From the NCBI GenBank assembly GCA_002422605.1, contig DISW01000015.1, positions 1 through 11,185 of the forward strand: DNA of 11,185 nt, in the 5' to 3' direction. This DNA comes from Bacteriovoracaceae bacterium UBA6200. GTDB taxonomy: Bacteria > Bdellovibrionota > Bacteriovoracia > Bacteriovoracales > Bacteriovoracaceae. The position numbers and the translations under genes were made by a program. The notes under the pieces are model-generated. The model was not told the origin of the DNA. It made no database searches and saw only the letters and a program-made list of their open reading frames with translations. Shown here one piece after another: positions 1 to 6,070 of this stretch; position 1 is the first letter of the stretch, and every line of letters starts with the position of its first letter.

Positions 1-149
1 TTGCAAAAAATAGATTATGTGACTTCGAGAAGTCAATTGAGCTGAAAGGTATTCTTGAAATTGAAGATCAATTCCCTGACACAAACAAAAAAACTGGATC
101 CGAATTTATAAATGAAAAAATGGGTGAAAAATTTCCAACCGGAAATTGA
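1..149 (+). CDS. 3' end of an unidentified protein, probably the immunity gene of an upstream Rhs module
   Basis: An open frame enters from the left edge (first full codon at base 3) and ends at TGA 147-149, giving about 48 residues that finish in KFPTGN. The peptide is hydrophilic and charged, rich in Glu, Lys and Asp, with no membrane segment. It lies 44 bases before the next Rhs tip, the position immunity genes occupy elsewhere in this window, so I infer it is the C-terminus of the immunity protein for a toxin outside the window. No family is recognised. The fragment is short and could be chance. Confidence 0.45.
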   Translation, partial: AKNRLCDFEKSIELKGILEIEDQFPDTNKKTGSEFINEKMGEKFPTGN

Positions 150-193
150 ACCATTATTATAATCAATTATAAGGATTATGGAACGGAAAGAAA

Positions 194-823
194 TTGAAAT
201 CAAAGGAGATATTAGAAGAGTTTTGTTTGTACAGAGAATCGGATGAGGAGATTGACCCCTACTACTACAGGGCAAGACATTATGATCCACAAGTTGGAAG
301 GTTTGTGCAGATGGATCCGATTGGGTTAGCTGCGGGAGATACAAATTTATATCGGTATGTTTCAAATAATCCATTGGTTTTTTCTGATCCTTTAGGATTA
401 AGGGAAAGCGATCCTTCTCATGGCGCAGTTGTTCTAAATAACGATTTTGGTATTGAGTTGTTAATAAATTCATATGTACGAGAAGCAATAAAAAATCCTG
501 TTGTCGGGCAGAATATGTACCAGGTCGCACACAGTAATGCGCAGGACTACAGAAGGTCAGCGTTAGATAATAGCTTGGCTTTATCAGCTGCTGAACACTA
601 TCTATATTCAAGAGGAGAAGTTTTGGCAGGAGGGTACAATGAAGCGTTTGCACAGATTGTATCAACGTCAATTTATACGCCTGGAAAGTTCGTTTTAAAA
701 AATACTCCTGATACCCTACTACCAAATAATTTACAAAATTATAAATCTTCCGCTAGTCCAGCAAGTCTAACTCAGATGAAATATGGATATAAAGGTGTTG
801 TTGATGGAATCGAATGTAAATAA
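194..823 (+). CDS. Rhs core tip fused to a C-terminal toxin of unknown type (module 1)
   Basis: A 209-residue orphan Rhs-CT. Residues 23-69 are the conserved end of an Rhs core: YYYRARHYDP, GRFVQMDPIGL, YRYVSNNP and the closing DPLGL at 65-69, the motif after which the toxin is released in Rhs proteins. Residues 70-209 are the variable toxin part. It contains an alpha-helical-looking stretch (DNSLALSAAEHYLYSRGE, about 124-142) and matches no toxin family I know. A full Rhs protein is well over 1000 residues, so almost the whole core and any N-terminal delivery domain are missing. The start is a TTG at 194 with a weak purine stretch (GGAAAG) before it, and no ATG is available before the core motif, so expression as a standalone protein is doubtful. 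The first codons are not core-like and the tip's usual AYTGREW sequence is altered there, which suggests a recombination join. The immunity gene overlaps its 3' end. Confidence 0.8.
   Translation: MKSKEILEEFCLYRESDEEIDPYYYRARHYDPQVGRFVQMDPIGLAAGDTNLYRYVSNNPLVFSDPLGLRESDPSHGAVVLNNDFGIELLINSYVREAIKNPVVGQNMYQVAHSNAQDYRRSALDNSLALSAAEHYLYSRGEVLAGGYNEAFAQIVSTSIYTPGKFVLKNTPDTLLPNNLQNYKSSASPASLTQMKYGYKGVVDGIECK
791..796 (+). promoter_or_regulatory. Ribosome binding site choosing the start of immunity gene 1
   Basis: AAAGGT lies 7 bases before ATG 804. The in-frame ATG at 783 has no such sequence before it, so 804 is preferred. The site lies inside the end of the toxin gene, which implies translational coupling. 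Confidence 0.5.
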
Positions 824-1163
824 AAATAAAATATCTATATTAGATTATAGACATCTGATTATAGGTGTCGTTTTTTTTCTCCTTGGAGTTATACCTGTAC
901 TTTTTAGCGAGTTAACTTGGTTTAGTTTCGTATTCATTCTCTTGGCAGTGGGAAATTTTTTGAAATTTGAGATAGCAAGAAAAGTAGCCGTCATCACGCT
1001 TATAGGATTTGGGATTTTTATCGTTTTTATATTCTTCCCCCCATTTACTGAGAATGAATTAGTTTTAAAAGATCAAAATGAGATTATTCGTATAGGATTT
1101 ATGCTTGTAATCGAAGTATTAGTTATTGGATTAATGTCCTTGTTAAGATCAAAATACGAATAG
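804..1163 (+). CDS. Multi-pass membrane protein, predicted immunity protein of module 1
   Basis: A 119-residue, very hydrophobic protein with about four predicted membrane segments. They lie around HLIIGVVFFLLGVIPVLF, WFSFVFILLAVGNFL, VAVITLIGFGIFIVFIFF and GFMLVIEVLVIGLMSLL, with a short basic tail. It overlaps the end of the toxin gene by 20 bases, the usual tight toxin-immunity arrangement. No family is recognised. By analogy with the multi-pass immunity proteins of pore-forming colicins, the partner toxin may act in or at the inner membrane; that is inference. An alternative start at ATG 783 adds seven residues but lacks a ribosome binding site. Confidence 0.7.
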   Translation: MESNVNKNKISILDYRHLIIGVVFFLLGVIPVLFSELTWFSFVFILLAVGNFLKFEIARKVAVITLIGFGIFIVFIFFPPFTENELVLKDQNEIIRIGFMLVIEVLVIGLMSLLRSKYE

Positions 1164-1229
1164 GTATTACAATCTCTATGGACTGGGCGACATGTTGGAA
1201 ACTCTTGTAGTATAAACGAAAGGGAAAAT

Positions 1230-1625
1230 ATGACGGAATCATTCATTATATTACTAATGACATTAATTTTCATTCTAACGATAATTCCTGTTTTACTGGT
1301 GTTAAATGGAAAACATAGCTCGAGACTAATAAAGTTGCTGGAGCCTCTTCCAGAGGATAAATATGCTCAACTTCGACAAGACTCCAAGCACGGCTTAAAC
1401 AATTTTAAAGTGCTCTGATGGATGCCATTCAAAAGTAAGTCAGGAAGCCACGCTACGAACGACTTAATCACCACTAGCAAATATGTCACCAATAATTTAG
1501 AGCCTCTAAGAAAAGAATGCGAGTTGTGGTTTTCGAAATACAAGTTGGTTTTCCGAATAGTTTTACCTGTGTTTCTTTTAGTTTGCCTCATCGCAATTTT
1601 TATTTACTTAATAAATATGAGTTAA
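1230..1625 (+). pseudogene. Small two-helix membrane protein gene split by an in-frame TGA
   Basis: Two short open stretches (1230-1418 and 1422-1625) lie in the same frame, separated only by TGA 1416-1418 and one TGG codon. Read through, they make about 131 codons with one membrane helix near the N-terminus (SFIILLMTLIFILTIIPVLL), a polar middle and one near the C-terminus (VLPVFLLVCLIAIFIYLI). The first ATG has a good ribosome binding site (AAAGGG, 1219-1224); the second ATG at 1422 has none. I read this as one gene broken by a single nonsense change, probably an orphan immunity or membrane protein of the array. Alternatively it is two small proteins with re-initiation at ATG 1422, three bases after the stop. 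No homologue is recognised. Confidence 0.5.
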
Positions 1626-1678
1626 CCCTTGTGGCAAAGAAATAATTATTATAACTCAAGGTATTTTCAAGATACGAA

Positions 1679-1807
1679 ATGGCCAAAAGATGGCCGAACC
1701 TTTCCAAAAATTCCTCGAAATATTGCCAAAACGCTCGGAGGATTGAGGGCCGCAAAAGGTGCAGGTTCGCCAATCCGGATGGTCTATTTGTGATTCTAGA
1801 TCCGATT
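1679..1807 (+). repeat. Repeat A, copy 1: hairpin head plus eroded Rhs tip
   Basis: This 129-base unit aligns with 6442-6570 without any gap. It opens with ATGGCC-N6-TGGCC, which can pair as GGCCA/TGGCC, followed by CTTTCCAAAAATTCCT. It then has AGGGCCGCAAAAGGTGCAG and ends in TTTGTG-N6-GATCCGATT. That end matches the nucleotide sequence of the Rhs tip coding GRFVQ.DPI. The unit therefore looks like a decayed junction of a leader with an Rhs tip truncated after DPI. A 45-codon frame (1679-1816) runs through it but I do not believe it is a gene. Confidence 0.8.
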
Positions 1808-1956
1808 ATAATCTAACTCAATTCATTCGATTTAACGAAATTTCCAATAGAAAATGCAGCGCCACTCTTTAAGTTATAGGGTCCACGGTCGTATCAAATG
1901 GCTACGAATCAGATTGTAGATTATAGTCTGTACCAGCCTTTAATTAAGTCTTAATG
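1808..1956 (+). other. Non-coding spacer between repeat A1 and repeat B1
   Basis: There is no gene here. An imperfect dyad lies around 1913-1933 (CAGATTGTA facing TATAGTCTG, 7 of 9 pairs). Nothing else stands out. It occupies the position that holds the 4.4 kb recombinase/TA island at the second A-B pair. Confidence 0.5.
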
Positions 1957-2634
1957 AAAATGGCCAACAAGTGGCCAAAAATTCCTAAAACTTCATCAAA
2001 ATACAAAAAATTAAGTAGGACGCACTTAGCATGCATGAGAACATTTTCTCATACATACTTAAGACTTATCAGGGGTACAGCCTTCAAGCAGATCATTACA
2101 TACAGCCATTATGATCCACAGGTCGGGAGATTTATTCAAAAAGATCCGATTGGGTTGAATGCTGGAGATACGAATTTATACAGATATGTCGAAAATAATC
2201 CCCTGATTTATAACGATCCGCTCGGACTGAAGCTTGTTATGGGTTCAGCACAAGCCCGAACTGAATTAAGTAGATCTTTAGCGGATATATGGGCTACAAA
2301 ATCAGGGAACCTACTCCTAAGATACTTAATGGAATCTCCAACAGTTTATGTAATAGACATAAACTATGATGGTGACCATAGGCGTTCAGGAAACTGGATT
2401 ACTGTAGATCCTACTAACCATCCATTAATCTTTACTAATAAAGGCCTATTACCGGCCTCTACTACCAGAATATTGGCACATGAGTTAGGACACCTCACGG
2501 GAGTTAAGGACAAAGGTACATTTCAACAAATGGAGAATGTTCGCGGCTGGGAAAATCCAATAATGGAAGAACTAGAAAATCTACAGCGTACTCGTTACGA
2601 AACAGAAGGAGGTGGGATATGCGGCTCTTTTTGA
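1954..2634 (+). CDS. Rhs tip fused to an HELGH zinc-metallopeptidase toxin, M91/NleD-like (module 2)
   Basis: The 226-codon frame has three parts. Residues 1-50 are translated repeat B and are probably not real protein, because the other copy of the repeat has stops in this frame. Residues 51-92 are an Rhs tip (HYDPQVGRFIQKDPIGL, YRYVENNP, DPLGL at 88-92). Residues 93-226 are the toxin. It has the zincin motif HELGH at 176-180, where both His bind zinc and Glu is catalytic, then NPIMEE around 201-206 and QRTRYE around 211-216. That layout resembles peptidase family M91 (NleD-type effectors), often used as Rhs toxins. Start codon choices are 1954, 1960 and 2035, all inside the repeat and none with a convincing ribosome binding site, so this may be a silent tip needing fusion to a longer Rhs core. 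The immunity gene overlaps it by 16 bases. Confidence 0.8.
   Translation: MKMANKWPKIPKTSSKYKKLSRTHLACMRTFSHTYLRLIRGTAFKQIITYSHYDPQVGRFIQKDPIGLNAGDTNLYRYVENNPLIYNDPLGLKLVMGSAQARTELSRSLADIWATKSGNLLLRYLMESPTVYVIDINYDGDHRRSGNWITVDPTNHPLIFTNKGLLPASTTRILAHELGHLTGVKDKGTFQQMENVRGWENPIMEELENLQRTRYETEGGGICGSF
1957..2106 (+). repeat. Repeat B, copy 1: hairpin leader joined to an Rhs tip
   Basis: This 150-base unit repeats at 11011-11160 with no gaps and about a dozen and a half substitutions, including 56 identical bases starting at the second TGGCC box. It opens with a TGGCCA-N5-TGGCCA hairpin and AAAATTCCT, the head shared with repeat A. A second hairpin at 2035-2052 has perfect 7-base arms ATGAGAA/TTCTCAT around CATT. 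Near its end, GGGGTACAGCCTTC resembles GGTGCAG.TTC of repeat A. It joins the Rhs tip at exactly the same base (the His codon of RHYDP) in both copies. Confidence 0.85.
2606..2613 (+). promoter_or_regulatory. Strong ribosome binding site of immunity gene 2
   Basis: AAGGAGGT, a near-perfect Shine-Dalgarno sequence, lies 5 bases before ATG 2619 and inside the toxin gene's last codons. It is the best ribosome binding site in the array, so the immunity protein may be made well even if the toxin tip is silent. Confidence 0.75.
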
Positions 2635-3071
2635 TACTACTCGCAATTACTGGAAGCTTTATTGTCACCACTTCTTATGCAGGGGGCACTGAAGAGAAGG
2701 AAGTATATCAAGTATGGTATATCCCTCTTGATGATGATTTTTATACTCCTGTTACTCCTGAAAATATTGAAGAAAGAGCTACAAAAGTCATTAAACTTAG
2801 TAGCTCACCAATCGATCTCTTATTTAGTGAATTAGCATACAAGAAAAAAATATTTCCAACAAACCCTCTTTCAGAAATACGCATTAAAATCAAACGTATC
2901 TCCGACAAAAAAATACTTTATATTCATTCCGAATCCTATATCGTTGAAGATTCACAAGCTAAAAAAGTAGAAACTATACTAATAGAAACCATAATCTACG
3001 ATATTAAACTAGCAAAAAGACAAGAGACCCCAAAAAAGAACTCAGCTCCGTCTTTTTCCAAAAAGAAATAA
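2619..3071 (+). CDS. Secreted protein, predicted periplasmic immunity protein of module 2
   Basis: A 150-residue protein with a clear signal peptide: MR, a hydrophobic stretch LFLILLAITGSFIV, then TTSYA with a probable cut after Ala21. The mature part is polar, contains several short beta-like stretches (VYQVWYIPL, EIRIKIKRI, ILYIHSESYIV, ETIIYDIKL) and ends in a Lys/Ser-rich tail. It overlaps the toxin gene by 16 bases and has a very strong ribosome binding site. Its position and size mark it as the antidote of the zinc-peptidase toxin; the family is not recognised. Export implies the toxin is neutralised in the periplasm, so the peptidase probably acts on or passes through that compartment (inference). 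Confidence 0.75.
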   Translation: MRLFLILLAITGSFIVTTSYAGGTEEKEVYQVWYIPLDDDFYTPVTPENIEERATKVIKLSSSPIDLLFSELAYKKKIFPTNPLSEIRIKIKRISDKKILYIHSESYIVEDSQAKKVETILIETIIYDIKLAKRQETPKKNSAPSFSKKK

Positions 3072-3141
3072 TGAAAGAAAACTTCGTTTGTAATCCACAA
3101 ACTAGCAAACATCTCACTTTAAATGCAGTAGTGATTAACTC
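3072..3141 (+). other. Short intergenic gap before the long Rhs gene
   Basis: These 70 bases contain no gene, no hairpin head and no clear ribosome binding site for ATG 3142. A TAA at 3136-3138 closes the Rhs frame just upstream, so the Rhs core does not continue into this gap. Confidence 0.5.
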
Positions 3142-5001
3142 ATGAGAAATTTCAGAAGAACAATATATATAAAAAACTATAATGAGTTCAATCTTCTGAC
3201 AGGGATAAGCTCAACTGGATACAAGCACAATATCTCAAAGACTCTAAACTATGATGATGCTTCGAACTTAACCCAAATCACTCAGAACAAAACAAAATTG
3301 GTCCTACAATACGATGGAGTCAACAGACCTATCATTGCTCAGACAATTGCCGATTCTACAGGTACTGTTAAACAACCTTCTTCAACTCTAAACTACACCT
3401 ATGCTCCTGGTGGACAAGTAACGAACATTAAAGATGCTGTAGGTGCAGAGATCGTAGGATACGAACTTGATGAACTTATGCGTCCCCGTTTTGTGAAGTC
3501 AGGCAAGTTCTCCATCGGAATAGAGTTCGACTCTCTTGGAAGAAAGAAGCAGATATCCTACCCTAACAAACTGGAGACTACATTTTCTTTCGACAACTTT
3601 GAACGTCTAGCGGAGATTAGCACTCCTGATCTTGGATTTAGATCCTACGATTATGATCCGCTCAGTAACATCTCTCAAATCAAATTTGAGTCTGGTCAAT
3701 TGGACTATGCCTATGGTCGCAACTCTTCTATCATCGGTTCTTATTACCGAGGAGCTGAGGCAATAAAGGATGAGTTATTTGTTTGGGATGCTTCAGGTAA
3801 TCGTTTAAATGGAACCCAAGCTCCTAAGACTCCTTCTATTCGTCCTCGCCCAATTGTCATCAATAATGGTCTCTTTGAAGATGCTGAACCATTGGGAGAA
3901 GAAACGGTTGGTCGCTACTCCATGATCTATGACATGCACGGAAACGTTACTAAGAAGTTTGATAATCAGGAGAACATTTATTGCGTATTTGAATACGATG
4001 CTGACAATAAGCTCGTCTATGCTGAGAAGTATAAAAACGACTCCTTACTTCTAAAAGCTCGCTATACTTTTGATGGACTAGGAAGAAGAATTGAAAAAGA
4101 AGTCACTAAAGGATCAGTAGTTGTTCGTAAGAGCTATGTCTACAATGGGGATGACGTTCTTCTGGAATACAACACCTCAGATTCTACACCAGTTGAAACT
4201 GCACGATATATTGGAACAGGTGACATTGACGATAACTTAGTGGCCATCAAAAATGGCAAACCTTTTTTCTATCACAAAGACCACCTTGGCAGTGTTGTTG
4301 CTATCACAAATGATGTAGGAGAAATAGTTCAAAAAAATCAGTACTCTTCATTTGGTAAGATTCTCTCAATCAAAGATAAAAACAGAAAAGAGATTGGAAT
4401 TGAAGGGGCTACTGAAAAGAGTTTTGCTTACACAGGAAGAGAATGGGATGAAGAAATTGATCTGTACTACTACCGGGCAAGACATTATGATCCTCAAATT
4501 GGAAGGTTTGTGCAGAAAGATCCGATTGGGCTTGAAGCCGGAGATTCTAACTTCTACCGTTATGTTAACAATAATCCTTTGAACTGGGTCGATCCAAATG
4601 GGCTTGCACGTTGCAAATACTCAATTACAACAGGTAAGCTTGTCTGCACGAGCAATGATGGCAGTAGAACCGCGAGTTCACAAATGTTTAGTGGATTAAC
4701 AATGTACAAGAACAATCCAAACCAAACTGAAGAATTTGGAGGACCAATCCCTTTAGGACATTATGAAATCACCAAAACTCCAGGAGCGAAACAAAGGGAC
4801 TGGTTTTTAGACCCGGGTCTGTTATCAAGAGTTGGATATAGATTAGGAATCGCTAGAGGAGGATTCAACCTTCATTTGAGACAAGGAGCATCTTTGGGTT
4901 GCATTACTGCTGAGGATTCCGAAAATGATCAGAACCTTAACGAGATTGATAACATATTAAATGCTGACTTTGGCAATAACTCGATTGAGGTAATGCAATG
5001 A
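3142..5001 (+). CDS. 5'-truncated Rhs core with a C-terminal L,D-transpeptidase-like toxin, DUF2778/Tlde1-like (module 3)
   Basis: A 619-residue protein. Residues from about 10 to 488 are YD/RHS-repeat core (YDDASNL, YDGVNRP, FDSLGRKK, YDMHGNV, FDGLGRRIEKE, YHKDHLGSVVAITN), ending with GRFVQKDPIGL (DPIGL 460-464) and DPNGL at 484-488. Residues 489-619 are the toxin. It has GGPIPLGHYEI at about 533-543, then NLHLRQGASLGCI with His578, Ser584, Gly586 and Cys587. H...SxGC is the catalytic signature of L,D-transpeptidase-type enzymes, and P.P.G.Y.I precedes it in DUF2778/Tlde1 effectors, which attack peptidoglycan peptides in the periplasm. There is no signal peptide, PAAR or other delivery domain, and an in-frame stop lies just upstream, so it is the C-terminal part of a once larger gene, or a donor of tips. 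It overlaps the next gene by ATGA. Confidence 0.85.
   Translation: MRNFRRTIYIKNYNEFNLLTGISSTGYKHNISKTLNYDDASNLTQITQNKTKLVLQYDGVNRPIIAQTIADSTGTVKQPSSTLNYTYAPGGQVTNIKDAVGAEIVGYELDELMRPRFVKSGKFSIGIEFDSLGRKKQISYPNKLETTFSFDNFERLAEISTPDLGFRSYDYDPLSNISQIKFESGQLDYAYGRNSSIIGSYYRGAEAIKDELFVWDASGNRLNGTQAPKTPSIRPRPIVINNGLFEDAEPLGEETVGRYSMIYDMHGNVTKKFDNQENIYCVFEYDADNKLVYAEKYKNDSLLLKARYTFDGLGRRIEKEVTKGSVVVRKSYVYNGDDVLLEYNTSDSTPVETARYIGTGDIDDNLVAIKNGKPFFYHKDHLGSVVAITNDVGEIVQKNQYSSFGKILSIKDKNRKEIGIEGATEKSFAYTGREWDEEIDLYYYRARHYDPQIGRFVQKDPIGLEAGDSNFYRYVNNNPLNWVDPNGLARCKYSITTGKLVCTSNDGSRTASSQMFSGLTMYKNNPNQTEEFGGPIPLGHYEITKTPGAKQRDWFLDPGLLSRVGYRLGIARGGFNLHLRQGASLGCITAEDSENDQNLNEIDNILNADFGNNSIEVMQ
4363..4605 (+). 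repeat. Rhs tip direct repeat, longest copy pair (partner 5477-5719)
   Basis: This part of the module 3 core aligns with 5477-5719 without gaps (offset 1114), from the codons for SIKDKN through YYYRARHYDP to the DPNGL/DAYGF position. Shorter copies of the same tip lie at 260-400, 2107-2229 and, cut by the edge, 11161-11185. These direct repeats are where homologous recombination could swap toxin/immunity modules onto the longer core. Confidence 0.85.
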
Positions 5002-5471
5002 AAAGTAAGATCATCGTAGTAACAATAGGTATTTTATTTTTTATCACGCTTGTAGTTCTTCTATCATTTTTAAACGAACGGGCAAGACATGCGTTTGAAG
5101 ATGAACAATACTGTGAAAGTTATAAGATTGTTAAATGGACATCATACATATCAAAAGAAGGGAAGCAAATACTCGGCTTGCTTTTTGCTCGAGGACTCTG
5201 CCCCCCTCAAGATATCGAACTCGCTAAAAAGATGTATGCAGCAAAAGTTCGCAGTTCGTCACAAGAAATTGGCAAACAACTTTTTTATGATGCCATTGCT
5301 ATAAGCAAGAGAGTCAAGAGAACTGGACACAAAAAAAGAACACAAGAAATTCAAAACCTGTTCTCTGAAGCGAAACGATTAGGCTTCACTCCTTCAAACG
5401 ATGACATCTCTGAACTTAAAAAAGAAAATTTAAATGAGGACTACGAAAGCTCAACAAGTTCAGGAGAGTAA
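4998..5471 (+). CDS. Membrane-anchored Sel1-like protein, predicted immunity protein of module 3
   Basis: A 157-residue protein. Residues about 5-25 (IIVVTIGILFFITLVVLLSFL) form an N-terminal membrane anchor or uncleaved signal, followed by a mostly helical polar domain. Around residues 54-75, ILGLLFARGLCPPQDIELAKKMYAAK (here named only by its pattern) follows the Sel1/TPR-like repeat scheme LG.LYA.G..VPQD...A...Y..A. Two Cys residues outside the anchor could form a disulphide in the periplasm. The start overlaps the toxin stop as ATGA and has a GAGGTAA ribosome binding site, so translation is coupled. A periplasmic antidote fits a peptidoglycan-directed toxin. Confidence 0.72.
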   Translation: MKSKIIVVTIGILFFITLVVLLSFLNERARHAFEDEQYCESYKIVKWTSYISKEGKQILGLLFARGLCPPQDIELAKKMYAAKVRSSSQEIGKQLFYDAIAISKRVKRTGHKKRTQEIQNLFSEAKRLGFTPSNDDISELKKENLNEDYESSTSSGE

Positions 5472-5476
5472 TTATA

Positions 5477-6070
5477 ATTGCCATCAAAGATAAAAATCTT
5501 AACAAGAAAGGAGTTAAACACGACACAGGGAAGACTTCCGCCTACACAAAAAGAGAATGGGATAAAGAGATCGATCTCTACTACTACAGAGCAAGACATT
5601 ATGATCCAACGGAAGGAAGATTTATTCAAAAAGATCCGATTGGGTTGGCAGCGGGTGATACTAATAGTTATCGCTATGTTCTTAACAATCCATTACGTTA
5701 CGCAGATGCATATGGTTTTACTGCTCAAGACGTCCAAGATGCTATCAATTATATCGCTGAATACTACGGTATGAAGGCAGCAAGCTATAATTTCGGAACA
5801 CCACCAGGTAGCACTGGTATGGCAATTCCATTTGCTAACCATATCATGGTGTCTTCAAAGTACGAAGGAACACTAACTGATGCTCAAAAGCAAAATCTTC
5901 TAATGACTGTTAGACATGAGTATCAACATATATTTGATGGGACCTTAAAAACGATTTTAAATTCACATGAAGAACACGATCAAATTACTACTGACTCGTT
6001 CAACTATTCTCTTAGAAACATTAACGCGTTCCTAGACTATCAGAGGAAAACATCATGCCCTTCAAATTGA
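5477..6070 (+). CDS. Start-less Rhs tip fused to an HEYQH zinc-metallopeptidase toxin (module 4)
   Basis: The Rhs frame is open from 5438 (after TGA 5435) to the stop at 6070, and homology to the core starts near 5477. It has no ATG, GTG or TTG before the TTG at 5645, which lies inside DPIGL itself, so the piece cannot be translated normally as a complete tip. Conserved parts: KDKN, YTKREWDKEIDLYYYRARHYDP, GRFIQKDPIGL and YRYVLNNP. The closing cleavage motif has changed from DPxGL to DAYGF (5705-5719). The toxin part that follows contains RHEYQH (His codon at 5915), an HExxH zinc-peptidase motif, with further His residues in NSHEEHD soon after as possible third ligands. It shows little resemblance to the module 2 peptidase. 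I infer a silent cassette, expressed only if recombined behind a longer Rhs core. Its immunity gene overlaps by 16 bases. Confidence 0.75.
   Translation: MAIKDKNLNKKGVKHDTGKTSAYTKREWDKEIDLYYYRARHYDPTEGRFIQKDPIGLAAGDTNSYRYVLNNPLRYADAYGFTAQDVQDAINYIAEYYGMKAASYNFGTPPGSTGMAIPFANHIMVSSKYEGTLTDAQKQNLLMTVRHEYQHIFDGTLKTILNSHEEHDQITTDSFNYSLRNINAFLDYQRKTSCPSN

Noticed and set aside
33..725. 230-codon minus-strand open frame
   Set aside because: It lies opposite the Rhs tip of module 1, whose protein motifs are unmistakable. The minus-strand peptide shows no domain and no ribosome binding site.
1175..1210. Possible further Rhs-tip relic (GGGC.GACAT...GTTGGAA before the split membrane gene)
   Set aside because: The match needs a 12-base deletion and fades after GTTGGAA; too short to separate from chance, though a dead toxin before an orphan immunity gene would make sense.
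1416..1418. TGA recoded as selenocysteine or tryptophan
   Set aside because: No SECIS-like structure is apparent and other genes in the window use TGA as a normal stop. A nonsense mutation is simpler.
1679..1807. CRISPR array or integron attC site
   Set aside because: There are only two copies of each repeat, thousands of bases apart with genes between, and no GTTRRRY core or regular spacers.
1679..1816. 45-codon open frame in repeat A1 (MAKRWPNLSKNSSK...), with a similar one in A2 and the start of the 1954 frame
   Set aside because: The peptides look alike because the DNA repeats are alike. Copy B2 has a stop in the head, substitutions are not mainly synonymous, and the end is an eroded Rhs tip.
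5478..5774. Plus-strand frame starting at TTG 5478
   Set aside because: It is an off-frame reading of Rhs-tip DNA. The same off-frame peptide pattern appears opposite the real Rhs codons of module 3 (4352-4582). The true Rhs frame is one base different.
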